Shown piece after piece: positions 11,544 to 22,250 of a DNA stretch of 62,000 nucleotides. Position numbers and translations under genes: made by a program. The DNA lies in the NCBI GenBank assembly GCA_002633005.1, contig NMRA01000016.1:10122-72121 (forward strand), read 5' to 3'. How positions within the stretch are numbered: position 1 is the stretch's first letter; each line of letters begins with the position of its first letter. This DNA is from Phoronis australis (Eukaryota; Phoronida; Phoronidae). Below the pieces are notes generated by a model. It made no database searches. It saw nothing but the letters and a program-made list of their open reading frames with translations, and was not told the origin of the DNA.

Positions 11544-12030
11544 GCCCATGACAGCGTTTTCCCCTTCAGTGACTTTACCAGACCTAGTGGGTTCTGAGGG
11601 TGTGATAACATCTAGCTTCTTTGTTAGCTGTCAAGCACAATCTTCTGTCTGTTAATATTACAAGCAGGTCACTTATCTACAGACCACTCATGAACACAGT
11701 CAAACTCAGAGTGAATTGGTGTATTCGGAAAGAATAGATTGTCGTAACTTCGGTTGCAGTTGGGCGATTTTGGCGATTCAAAAACTAAACATGATCACCA
11801 TTTGAGGAAGAGTTCAGAAATGCTATTGGCTTATGTTCAAATACCTTATACACTGTAACTTAACTTTTATTTTTAACTGCACAGCCCAGTCAGGATAGAT
11901 AGGATCTAATTGGAGATTAGTGCAATTATCGAACAAAAGAGAGCTGGCCCTCCAATCATAAATGGCAGAATGGGGTTAATCAGTCCTGTAAGATATTGAC
12001 TACAGGGGTAAACTTCCCAACTTGTTGGGC
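11544..12030 (-). repeat. 490-bp dispersed repeat, copy 2
   Basis: This is the reverse-complement partner of 1128-1622. It lies just downstream of the NRF-6-like gene, so the two copies bracket most of its visible exons in opposite orientation. Confidence 0.75.
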
Positions 12031-14395
12031 ATGCAGCATTCTGGATCTTCTGTCTAATCACTTTCACTGAGAGCCGTTTTGCTGTGCAGGCCCTAAAGCA
12101 GTGATCTATTTATGGCGAAACTCTTAAGAGATGTTGTGTTAGCGTTGTTTTATTTGGCCTCATCAAACTCGAAAGTTATCGCCAGTTATAATCAGATTGC
12201 CACCTTCGTATTTTTACATTAGTCTTAGGTCCATATACAGTATAGGTTGTCACTGTCAGTTTGTGAATGAAGTGTTTGGTATATAGATTATCATGACCGT
12301 CCTAAAATGCTGCGATTTTTATTTTTGAAATATTTTTAATGCGTTTAAGTGAGACTGGACTGAGGCAGTTTTACTTAGGTTGTGGTTGTAATGATGTTAA
12401 GGATTCTTTTTAAATGATATTATAAGTGATCATAGTATAAAAATTGAAGCCTTGTTCTGAAAAGTCTGAGATTGAATTGTGATAACACATGACGTATCTT
12501 TGACGTCAGTATGTCGGTATAATTATATCAATAAAAACTTATGTTAAAACCCTTTCTGATTTACATTTTCTGCTTCCCCGATGCCTTCAAACCCGTCGAG
12601 TTATTGTGTATAATTCGATGTGCATGCTGGTCCTGTAGTGTTCCCCATTGCTTCAGGCAGACTAGAGGTTGTTTCTTGCTTTGCTCCATTTTTTTTGACC
12701 GCCTTGGCCTCTCCATACCCCTGCCGTTCGTCTAATAGACTGCCATTAGTTCACCTTCAAAGAAAATTTGCCATGTTTCAACGGCCGGTACCTTATACCT
12801 TTGATTAAATGGTTTACTTAACCTGTTGTGTGATGGAGCCTAAGTATTGGGTTTCCAATGATGGGATTGGTTAGAACTGTATGTATAATTTGTACAGTCT
12901 TCACGTGCCGTGAGTGTAGCTTATCCCCTCGGGTTAGTGGAGAAATTATGTAAAGTTTAGACAACAAAGAAAACAAAAAGGTTGCTTGTTATCCACTGAA
13001 GTGGGAAAACACGGAAGCTGCATTGTCAGCGAAATAAAATAGAAATTTCACCAAGACGCTAATTTTGGTGCGAGTACTGGAGAAGCGAGTATCTGGAGAA
13101 GGGTTGTGAGAAAGAAAATATCCTCAAACTGCTGCAAACAAAATCTACATATGTGCCCACGGTGGAGGCACGTTCAGTAAAGAGTGCCTCAAATATGCAT
13201 ACTGTTAATTTCCTGATACTAGGGCAGCACTGCATGGTATTTACGTTATATTGGCAAAAATAGTCGACCGAAATTTGGCTTCGTCAGTTTGACATGACTT
13301 TTTTGGCTCAAAACTAGCAAACTCTGCGTCTTTATTCCTTTAGTTTACGCCAGTAAATATTTTTAAACCTTAATCCGAAAGTTTTCCCGTATCTTTCACA
13401 AGAACAGTACTGACCTCTATCTTCCGGACGTGAATTTTTATTGAATATGACGAGATCATGCTAGACGAACATCATTAAGCAATTACGGCACACTGACCTG
13501 TAAACCGAGTTCACTATAGATGACCGATTCTTAAACACGGCCTGCACAAAAAACAGCTTACGCGCCCAAAAGCGGACTCTTGGATCGCAAACACGATGAC
13601 AGAACGTGAAACACGACTCGAGGACTCACCCGTAGGCTCATTGCTATGCTCGGCCTACTGCTGTACTAAAGATACTACTTATTTAAAGTTGTAATAAATC
13701 AAATCGCTTCAGTTTCTTTGAAAACCAATTTTTGTTCTAGCTTTAACTATTGATTTTATTATTTATATTTTAATTAAGGTAAACATTTCTAACTTACTTT
13801 GCAGCATAATGTACTGAGAAAGGCAGGACCAAACATAGTTGTAAATTGACATGTCACTCGATTTCTCAGTTTACATGTACGTTAGTTTTGTGACGGTTGT
13901 GGAATGGACCGATACTTGGCAATGAGAGGAAAGTGGATCAGTTTCAACTACTATAAAACAAGTTGCACGTCAGCGACATTGCTTGAGCTGTTAATTCGTG
14001 CTTTTGAAGACGACCATAAGCGTATTTGATTTAGTGCGAACATAAGATTACAAATCTTCATATCAGACTATCCTCAGTTTTGCAATTGGTGAAAGTAATA
14101 GCCTCTCAGCGACAAAAAGAAATGCCCCTTTAAAAAATCCGAAACGGAAATTTCAAGCAAACGGGCTATCCACATTCAGGAGCAATAGGACCAATGAGAT
14201 TTGGATCTAGTCATGACCAAAAGCCGACGTCGTCTAACCTCTGCAAATTTCCAAGTCGAACGGGCTCAACAAAGTCATGTGATGACGGCGCTTTCTAAAC
14301 CAAAGGTTGACTTTGTAAGTTACATAGTTAAAAGCAAATCAAACACACGTTTACAATACGAGAGTAAATTTGCCAGTAACCTTCAGCAATGACCT
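12031..14395. other. Spacer between the convergent NRF-6-like and GalNAc-transferase genes
   Basis: No gene was recognised. Both neighbouring genes end here, so this region should hold their 3' UTRs. On the minus strand the nearest polyadenylation hexamer below the GalNAc-transferase stop is at 13755-13760 (TTTATT on the plus strand). Confidence 0.5.
13755..13760 (-). terminator. Candidate polyadenylation signal of the GalNAc-transferase gene
   Basis: AATAAA on the minus strand, about 640 nt below the stop codon. It is chosen by position only, and other hexamers lie further down at about 13.43 and 13.33 kb. Confidence 0.3.
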
Positions 14396-15332
14396 TCATG
14401 TGAAATCAAACTTGTACATGAAGAACCACGTTTGAAACTTGTTTTCATGGTTACAATTAGCTAACTGGGTCATCTGTTCTCCGGTGTGAGGCCCAACTAT
14501 ATTGGTCACTTGCTCTGCGCAGAAAACTAAAGCACTGTCTTCTCTTTGTATCGTGACAGTCAACCGTCCGACTGCAACGTCGTACTCTGCCAACGACCAG
14601 GAGGCCTCAGCGTTTCCACACTCGCCTAGAAGTAAGGTGGCGTGTTCACTTAAAACGACGCATTTATCATGATACTTCAGCTCTCCAGACAATGTCAGAG
14701 TGAAATCGTCTTCTGGATGTATGCGATGCTCATGGCAGAAATCTCTCATGACAACGTAATTGTCATCAGCGACGTCCCAGCACAGGCCACTTGCCAAATT
14801 TGTCACGCGGCCGAAGTATAGGGCGTCCACAGTTGGTATATTGAGTTCTGGAATAATGTTGGTTAGATACCATTTGAAGTCTTTACACTTGAGCTTCTCT
14901 CGAAGCATTTTATGTTCATTTAACGACACAACTTCGTGGCGTGTTAAGGTCGCCTGTTTCCATGCAAACGGCTTCACGGCTGCGTAATAAAATTTGCGAA
15001 AGTCGTCCATCCATGTTTCTGCTACTCTTAAGTTGTTTTTAGCAACAATAAGCTCCCTGTTACCGTCAAAGCTGTATGAGAATGGTTTATACAAGTGGCC
15101 AAGTCTTGAACAAGGCAAGATCACCACGTGTCCGCCACACTGCCAGGCGCGAAAGGACAATTCTATATTTTCACCTCCCCAGACGTTCAGGCCGCGATCA
15201 AACCCTCCTATTTGATAAAAGTAATCCCTATTCGCTGCTATGGCACACCCCATCAATGTTGCGGTTCGGATTGGATCGGCTGAACTCGTTCGCCTGTTGA
15301 ACTCTTGCTGAGGAATATCGATCCACATATAT
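14396..15332 (-). CDS. GalNAc-transferase exon 3 (Gal/GalNAc-T motif and lectin domain)
   Basis: The minus-strand acceptor is tttttccag and the stop is TGA at 14396-14398. It starts YMWIDIPQQEF and carries the Gal/GalNAc-T motif, the linker and the whole C-terminal ricin-type lectin domain in a single long exon. Confidence 0.92.
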
Positions 15333-16948
15333 CTGGAAAAACGGCGAGCGAAGTAACTATTACGAAACATATCCTTAATAACAATTAGAAATATATGTCG
15401 AGACCTAAAAACACACAATGCGAGACTGACATCCTTCATGTGGCGCTATTTTTTACTGTTTATTACGAAATCTTAAATACAATGAATATTCATAACCCAG
15501 AAAGCGCCAAGAGGCATTATATCTGGCTTAAATAAATACAAAAAATCTATATACATTAATTATATGTGGCGCTATTGGATGAAGGGGTCCGCTTTAAAGC
15601 AATTGTGTTGAATTCGAGCCAAGAAGCCCATCAGCAAAGGGACTTCAGTGGGCTAGCGATGGCATGTGGCTACCTGAATGCACGATTTTTGTACGAGAGC
15701 TCCGCCTACTGAACTAAAAGTCGCCCAATGGGTAGCATTACGTGTAGTACTCAATGTATCGTCTTAATTGTTAAGATAATTTGAAAAAATCACTCACTTC
15801 ATGTCCCAACCAAAAGCCCCTCGAACGGGAATCCCAGTGTCTCTGTAGTGTATGGTGTCGGCAGTTATCCAATCGATAGTTGGCTGGACGAAGGCTCGGG
15901 GGTGCACTTCAAGGTACGACAGGATAGGTTCTAACCATTCAACGTTCACTTCCGTATGCGCGTCCAGGAACAATATAACGTCACCCGTAGTGTACTCAGC
16001 ACCTGACAAAGGCGTAACCCAATGTCAATCTGTTCTTATCTTCGAATTTCAAAACAATCTTAATGAAAATAGTTGGCGAAGGGATATGATACTTTTTGTT
16101 TGTGTATGTCCTTCAGACGAGAGGAAGTAGGCGTCAATTTAATTTTGTTTATATACATGGTATAAGTCAGAAGACTTCGTACATATGATAGTCAATAGTT
16201 CTACTATAGCCTAATGAAATACTGCGCATATATAGTTTATAAACAACAACAGGCCGGAGGACATACACAACAATGACAATAATGCCCGCAAATAGCAGTC
16301 CTATCTTAGATAGCATGTTAAATACCGAGAGCTTCAAAACTTGAAAACTTGTTACTCACCAATCATCCTGTTACGTATCAGCCCCTCCCTTTTACCGTTT
16401 CGAATCACCATGATTTTGGGCGATAGAGACTGCATGTATTGCTGAAGGGGTTCTTGCAGGTTGTCATACGTGCTATGATCGTCAACCAGTACCACTTCGG
16501 CTAGCAGATCGACCGGAGTTTTGTTAAGTATACTGTGTACAGTTCTGAGGATCATTGACAAAGCTTCATTATAAAACGGTATTACTATGCTAGCCTTTCT
16601 ATTGCGATTCAGCGAGTATGTCATTATCCGACAGACATTCGGTCGAGTATCGGTAACGTTGCGGTCAATCAGCGTTACGTCACTGTGAGAAACATTGAAA
16701 TTGAACACACTGTCGTTTTTCCTTGGTAGCTTTAATAACTTTTCCCGAAGTTCCTTTAGTTGTTTTTGTCGATCTGGAGAAAACCTTGAAGGTGGCTCGG
16801 TGAAACGATGATATTCGATGGGCACCGACTGCGGTCGATTTTCTGTAACGGTAGTGTCCATCTTAATCATAAGAAATATCGTAGTTAAAGTCGACAGGAC
16901 AAGAATTTTACCCCACAGCTTTCGAAGGCGAATTGCAAATGATGTCAT
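14396..16948 (-). CDS. Polypeptide N-acetylgalactosaminyltransferase, complete three-exon gene
   Basis: The exons 16360-16948, 15798-16002 and 14396-15332 join in frame to 577 codons including the stop, normal for the family. The enzyme starts mucin-type O-glycosylation by moving GalNAc from UDP-GalNAc to Ser/Thr in the Golgi. The first ATG (16948) gives a short cytosolic tail and a signal anchor at residues 14-28, a type II topology. The GT-A catalytic domain shows ASIVIPFYNEA (about 119), EVVLVDDHS (about 151), the metal-binding D-x-H in FLDAHTE (210-212), and the Gal/GalNAc-T motif with WGGENIELSFRAWQCGG (from 316), then GHLYKP with a third metal-ligand His. CKDFKWYLTNIIPEL leads into a ricin-type lectin domain with GLCWDV. 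The usual D-S/A-H-C/S-E has Thr in the fourth position. A GTG twelve codons upstream is in frame, but the ATG is preferred. Confidence 0.93.
15798..16002 (-). CDS. GalNAc-transferase exon 2 (D-x-H motif)
   Basis: The acceptor is tttgtcag and the donor is GTGAGT. It encodes AEYTTGDVILFLDAHTEVNV, then EWLEPILSYL and FGWDM. The phases (1 in, 2 out) match the neighbouring exons. Confidence 0.92.
16360..16948 (-). CDS. GalNAc-transferase exon 1 (membrane anchor, stem, GT-A start)
   Basis: It starts MTSFAIRLRKLWGK, followed by a hydrophobic anchor and a charged stem, and ends REGLIRNRMIG. The donor is GTGAGT. The R-x-x-G-L-x-x-x-R block is normal for the family. Confidence 0.9.
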
Positions 16949-18139
16949 AATGACAGTTAGTATAGTTAATCCGTGGACAATCACAACTTTTGAAATTCCT
17001 TCGTTGTCTGAGTAGATCCCGTGTAGGCCACCATCACTCTCGCTCTTCTTGTCAGTCTGGCTACGAGAGCCAGGGCAACAAACAACGAAGGCCTGGTAAC
17101 TTCCTTATCGTCAGACATCACGAACAAAAACACAAATAGGGTCGTCACAAAACCTTGGCCCACTTGGAAGCTCGTCCTCTATCATTCAGTTTTCAACTTC
17201 TGCGACAGAACACACGCCGGAGAATGCTTGAGAAGTTTTTACAACAACGGCATGTCCACAAGTGAATCAGGCGGGTGAGGGTTAAGCTGTCGAGGCGTGT
17301 CTATTGAGTCAGAGCATTTACCTGGCTTAAATGTTTACATTGTGTTGTATTCAGTGGACTACCCGATTGCATAATGGAACTCGCAATGCATAACGCTATT
17401 TTGACTGTGAACCGCCGACTAAGGGGCTTCAGACTACATACACTGGACACTTAGACATGCTACGGTAAAATTTCATTGATTTCGGGCGGTGAAAAATATT
17501 TATTTTTCCGTGTTTGAGCTTGTGTGATTTTGAAGAAACTCCGATGTATCGCGATCCGCCGATGTCCCAACTTGAAGAAACTGCCCCAATCATGTTTAGA
17601 AAGTCGCGTGATATTCGGACTCCCCGGCATTTTGGGACAAAAATAAATATTAATAAAATTAAGTTTTCCGTGGTCCACGAAGCCGAAGTCTACAAAAGTC
17701 CCAAACTGTTTTTTCAATGGTCCACGAATTTCGGGCAAGGTCATAATGTCGGATTTCTGTCATGCGAATTTCGGACAAGGAAAAAAATGTGTAAGAAACC
17801 CTAAATTCCTGATCGATGCAACTCTCATGTCGCCAAGGGAGGGTTATTAATCTACATGGCTTGAGAATCGGTGTCAGTGGGAGTGTCGCAATCGTTGATC
17901 TGACTAGGCCTTTTCAGTTGCCGGTAGTCTGATCAATTAGTGGAACTCTCGACCGAGAATCAAATCAGGTGATATAAATAGCAGCCATCTCCTCACACGA
18001 CTTGGTCAAATTTGTAGTGAAAAGCTGTGACCAAAATTTTATGAGGAATTCAAATGTGGGTTTTGTTTTCGTCCACAAAAAGGGTGGAAAATGAAATCAA
18101 GCGTCTTTTTTTTCAAGCACCTCTTTCCCTGAGTCTGTC
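16949..18139. other. Upstream region of the GalNAc-transferase gene
   Basis: This should hold the promoter and 5' UTR of the minus-strand gene, but I see no clear core promoter. Between 17460 and 17790 the phrases TTTCGGRCAAGG, GTCCACGAA and ATTTCGG recur at irregular spacing, which opens reading frames on both strands and looks like a decayed repeat. No gene was recognised. Confidence 0.4.
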
Positions 18140-18470
18140 CTCAGGTTATCTCCAACCTTATTTATAGAGGCCTCTATTCTAACTCGTATATCAAAAAACT
18201 AAACTTTGTCAACTAGTAAAAGCATATATTTTCTGAAAGAAAAAAAGGGGAATACGAAAATACTTTTTGTATTAATGTACCGTTATTATTTTTGCGTAAA
18301 AAACTTTCTTAAATCAAAATTTTATTTTTTAAGAAAGGTAGATTCATAGCAAAATAACCCCTCAAAAACTCTGTTATTTTCGATTACTGTTTTCGTTTGG
18401 TTTCTATGATCAACTCGCAAAACCTAAGGTAGCTTTGTAAAAAACGGAAGTCGTATTCGTCTTTGTTACG
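18140..18470 (+). repeat. Fragment of the inverted-repeat element family also at 46.2-47.5 kb
   Basis: Blocks such as GGTTATCT..AACCTTA, GGCCTCTAT.CTAACTC, TTTTCTGAAAGAAAAA, AAAATTTTATTTTT and GGTTTCTATGA are shared with 46690-47410, in part in inverted order. Both copies are AT-rich and have no open frame. Confidence 0.55.
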
Positions 18471-18539
18471 TTACACAAAAATAGACCTTTATATCGAAAA
18501 TCCCAAAAAAAATTCAAGACTGGTGACTAAATATTAACT

Positions 18540-18625
18540 CTAGGAGCTTGCTAGAAACGCAATACTTTGCGAGATTATGCGAGATGTTGCCGTGTATTTT
18601 CAAGGAGAGCTTGATTTTTCTAGCC
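18540..18625. repeat. Degenerate copy of the CGTTCAGTAACGC palindromic MITE family
   Basis: It shares GCGAGATGTTGCCGTGTATT with the copy at 48.83 kb, and CTAGAAACGC and TTTTTCTAGC as diverged inner arms. Confidence 0.45.
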
Positions 18626-19170
18626 GCGATACAGCAATTAAAATCCATCCAAGACTCGACTGAAAGATAGCAGTCCGCTTAAGATTGTGAAGGACCTTAA
18701 TCGACTGTAAATCAAATATCGAAAAAAATATCCATTGTATATATTTTTTGAACGGAGAAAAATCGCAGATTCTATAAATATGTTTCTTACTTCTTTATTT
18801 TTGTCACGTGATCACGTTTTTAATTCTAAAAACCAGGTGCAAGAAAGGTACATTCATACAAAAATAAACCGCAGCCGATTTTACTAAAACTTTTTTAATG
18901 AGTACTTTACGTTATATCTCGAAAACTGTAATGGTTTTGCATTAAAATGCCTTGTCTTGTGTACCGAGCGTTATACGAATAAGACCGCTGTTTTCTTACC
19001 AGAAATGTCTTGTGTTTGGCCTAAAACCCGACTTCAGTGAATAATCAAACATTTTTAACAGCGTTTTTGAGACATAACCTTCACTGGTAGGCCTCAGAAA
19101 CACCAAAATCAGTTACCAAAACGTCTGACTGTATAGCATTTATTTTGAACACAATTATATTGTGTAATCT

Positions 19171-19319
19171 GGCGCGCGTTCAGTAACGCTAGGACCTACG
19201 TTAGGACCTAGCTAAATCTATTCGAAGTCACGTGCTCTCATTTAAAATATACAGTAACATCTCACGTAATCTTGCGAAGTCTTGGTTTTTAGCGAGTTCC
19301 TAGCGTTGAAAGGGAGGCC
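19171..19319. mobile_element. Palindromic MITE, copy 1
   Basis: The left arm reads CGTTCAGTAACGCTAGGACC and the right arm, reverse-complemented, reads about CCTTTCAACGCTAGGAACTC. The core contains CACGTGCTCTCATTTAAA. The length is about 150 bp. The nearly self-complementary structure and repeats elsewhere mark it as a MITE. Confidence 0.7.
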
Positions 19320-19939
19320 GATTTACAATTGCAATCGTCATACAGCGTCAGATGGCTAGTAGCGTAACAGCAGGGAAGTCGTGGTCAGGAGCTGGAAGTG
19401 CCAGCTTCTTGAATTTGCGTCAGTTTTGACACCGTTTTCTGTGCTTGGTTTCGTTTTCGGTGGAGGTGAATTGAAAGGGACAAAATGCGAACAAGAATAA
19501 AATCTTTGTGCTCTCTTACAGAAAAACTCATGCACGCACCCAGCCTAAAACATGGGATTTTTTGTTTTGTTTTCTACTTCTGAGTTTTTGTTTCTCTGAA
19601 GCGGATTTTTATCCACTTTGCCAACTGAGGAGCTCGTTCGAGCCTCCAGACTCCCCCCGCTCCCTTCCCCCTAGGTGCGTGCAGGATTGATCTAAGGCAA
19701 GGTAAAAACTGAAGTGTCTTATTTCTAACATACGTGTACCGTCTGTCATAGAGGTAGGTACCGTACCGCCAACCGGTTTTCGATAACTGTATAATGCCCT
19801 AGTTAAGGTCACAATCATACTTACATTGGTCAACAATACTTGGTAAAGTTTCCATGTGTTCGCAATTTATTTCTAAGCACTCATCGCGGCAGCATGTCAA
19901 CATTTTGTCGTGACGAGAATACATGTACGTGTAGGTGCA

Positions 19940-20204
19940 ATGGCGGATAGTAGTGAGTTTTTAAATTACGACGACTCAGAGAGAGAGCTTGACGAGTATT
20001 ATGAAGACAGTAGTAGAGGTGGGAGTGAAGACTACACTCAGGCCATAGGTAAAGAGTTACACCTCGCCATACTGGACAGACTTCGCGTGTTTGAGGCCAT
20101 ACGAACTCAACCCTCCTACACATGCGTCTTCGGCGAGTGAAGCAGTGTTGGAGCCTACACATGTACCGGGTACCGTACACATTTTGCGGACAGTCCTGAT
20201 GTCA
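19940..20204 (+). pseudogene. Acidic ORF relic with an R-P-Y-E-L motif
   Basis: From an ATG at 19940 the frame reads MADSSEFLNYDDSERELDEY and remains acidic. The motif RPYELNPP follows near 20098 but in another frame, so either a splice (GTAAAG occurs after AQAI-type sequence near 20048) or a frameshift separates them. A similar ATG..acidic..RPYELD arrangement at 24879-25070 suggests a common repeated gene family. I recall similar acidic N-termini with an R-P-Y-x-F/L-x-P motif in uncharacterised expanded invertebrate proteins, but cannot verify this. No function is assigned. Confidence 0.35.
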
Positions 20205-20587
20205 CGATGCTATTAAAGCCTTTTATTGAATCACGATATACTTTTCTAACCACTTCAGTGTCGATTAGTATGTGTCTGCAATACTGTAAATTTAACCAAA
20301 ATTTTTACCCCAACGGTAAAGTCCAGTTGGGAATAACCGCGGACGTTGATTTAATTCCTTCGAATGCCTTGCGCGTTTGTCAAGGACGATCATATTTAAT
20401 TATATTATAGTGGTGCTAATTGGATTTTAATTCAGGTAAATGATATTCGTTTCTGTTTTGTCTGTTCTAAAATTATGAAGGCTTTGCACCGTTGTGATTT
20501 GTCGATTACAGAATTTCGGTCCAGGGTCTGACTCCGGCTTCAGTGCCAGCCACGGTCGTGACCTCAAACTACTATTGCGCATTGACG

Positions 20588-20742
20588 TAGCGTGCGTTCA
20601 GTAGACGCTAGGACCTACGCTAGGACCTAGCTAAAACCTAGTCAAAGTTACGTGCTCTCATTTAACAAGCACGGCTATATCTCACGCAAACTCGCGAAGT
20701 CTTGATTTTTAGCGAGGTTCTAGCGTTACTGAACGGGAGGCT
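20588..20742. mobile_element. Palindromic MITE, copy 2
   Basis: The left arm is GCGTTCAGTAGACGCTAGGA and the right arm ends TTCTAGCGTTACTGAACGGG. It shares the whole 150-bp plan with the copy at 19171, including TACGTGCTCTCATTTAA and CGCGAAGTCTTG. Confidence 0.75.
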
Positions 20743-20859
20743 GTATGAATAGCATGTATTCCCACAAAATCTGAAGCATTCATTATCTCAGTCACAATTT
20801 GATGCTGATACTCATATGCAACTTACGCGTCTGACAACTACGTGTACATTCCCAGTAAT

Positions 20860-21033
20860 ACATATAGATTATTACATGGCGAAGTCGTTATCCCCTGTTA
20901 TCTAGAGCCCGAGTGGATTTTGGAGAATTATCGCCCGAGGGGCGTTAGCCCCGAGGGTGATAATTCTCCAAAAGCCACGAGGGCTCTAGATAAGGGGGAT
21001 AACGGCTGAGAACATGTAATAATCTATTTATAC
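20860..21033. mobile_element. Fold-back element: 170-bp near-perfect hairpin
   Basis: Two arms of about 83 bp are separated by a 6-nt loop (CGTTAG at 20943-20948). The inner stem pairs GGAGAATTATCGCCCGAGGG with CCCCGAGGGTGATAATTCTC (two G-T/A-C differences). The outer stem pairs AGATTATTACATG with CATGTAATAATCT. A half copy of the outer arm lies at 40760-40820. No coding capacity. Confidence 0.85.
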
Positions 21034-21571
21034 TACATACTAAACGAGAAACATTGCAATGAATCGATTTACCTTTTCTGACTCTCCACGGCTTTGTAAC
21101 TACTTTCTATGTCAGAGGCCCGGGGTCGGAGGTCGTGACCTTTTAAGAAAAGCCGGGCTATTTTTGTCAAATAATGCTTTTACTCAAAACCAATTGAAAA
21201 CTTAAATATAATAGAAATAAACTGAATTTATAAATTAAGGTTTACCAACTATTATAGCTTAAAACACGTTTTTTTCACGCTAAGCTTCGACCGGGAAATT
21301 ATCGTCTGCTAAAGTAGGTTACCACTGGTAACTGAATATAATTCTCAAGCCAAAGATCCTGACGACACGATACCCGCATTCAAACTGGAGATCGGTGATT
21401 TACAAGTAAGAGGACATGAGAGAAATATTTCATTGAATTAAGATATCATTTTTATGGAAATTATGTGTCTTATTTCTCGTAGCGTATACGTACAGTACAA
21501 TGCGGTTTGTTGAACGTGCGATTATTGCGCGTGCTCATTTAAGTATTATATTTTCACTCTTGATGACGTCA

Positions 21572-21645
21572 GCTGCTGCGTGGTGTAGTGGTTAAGGTCG
21601 GCGACCAGCAAACTCAAGGTTCCGGGTTCGACTCCGTCCTCGGTT
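21572..21645 (+). repeat. tRNA-like sequence (SINE head or tRNA pseudogene)
   Basis: It has an exact A box (TGGTGTAGTGG at 21581) and an exact B box (GGTTCGACTCC at 21625), spaced as in a tRNA. The 5' and 3' ends do not form a clean 7-bp acceptor stem, so it is called a Pol III-type SINE head or a dead tRNA and not a functional gene. Confidence 0.6.
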
Positions 21646-21929
21646 TCCCGCCAAATCGTTATCTCACTAGTGAGATAACTTTATGGGTTATTACACGGTT
21701 GTATCTGTCGTTTGACGCCAATATTGTGGTATAAAACACAATACACCTTTCTCCATCAAATGCATTTTCACGTCGGAAAAAACTTTAGCTCAGCGTGGCC
21801 TCTGGCTTGTTCGACCGTGCTGCCACACCAGTGTCTGATGCACGAATCTGTGCCATTTCTGGACGATCTTAGGGTCTTTTGGAAACCTGAAATATTGTCT
21901 GCATCCTCCAAACATGATACGTTTCATAA

Positions 21930-22250
21930 TACTCGCAGTCGAACTCGGTTTTCGACCACTACGGTGGTCGTCTTAAGCAGAAGCCATGAAGTCAACGCTT
22001 ACTTTAAACCCATTAACATTCTTCGCACTCAGCTAGACAAACCCAAGGACGTCACCACACTTGAGCAGCAATCAAGTGTTGTCTATCAGATCCATTGTGA
22101 CCAAGATCCTTTTTAACCAAACGAGCTCTTTACACCTGCTTTGCAGAACACAAAAGAATGATAAAGCAACTAGTGCTGTAAGTGACCACTTAGTTCCATC
22201 TGGCCACACCACCACTATGGACAATACAAGAGTTTTATCCAGAGATTAAC
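21930..22250 (+). pseudogene. Penelope-like element remnant (end of RT and GIY-YIG region)
   Basis: One frame carries FKPINILRTQLDKPKDVT and then SSVVYQIHCDQ, the typical junction between the reverse transcriptase and the GIY-YIG nuclease of Penelope-like elements. A second frame picks up at about 22130 with SAVSDHLVPSGHT and then DNTRVLSRD, matching the H-x5-G-H-x-x-x-x-D-N end of that nuclease. At least one frameshift separates the halves and the catalytic GIY segment is not recognisable, so it is inactive. The upstream open frame from 21712 probably continues the RT remnant but shows no clear motif. Confidence 0.65.

Noticed and set aside
14760-15300. Plus-strand frames inside the GalNAc-transferase locus
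   Set aside because: They are antisense shadows of exon 3, which has strong family motifs.
16949-16984. GTG at 16984 as the GalNAc-transferase start
   Set aside because: An in-frame ATG twelve codons later gives a normal signal anchor and family length. A GTG start is unlikely in animals.
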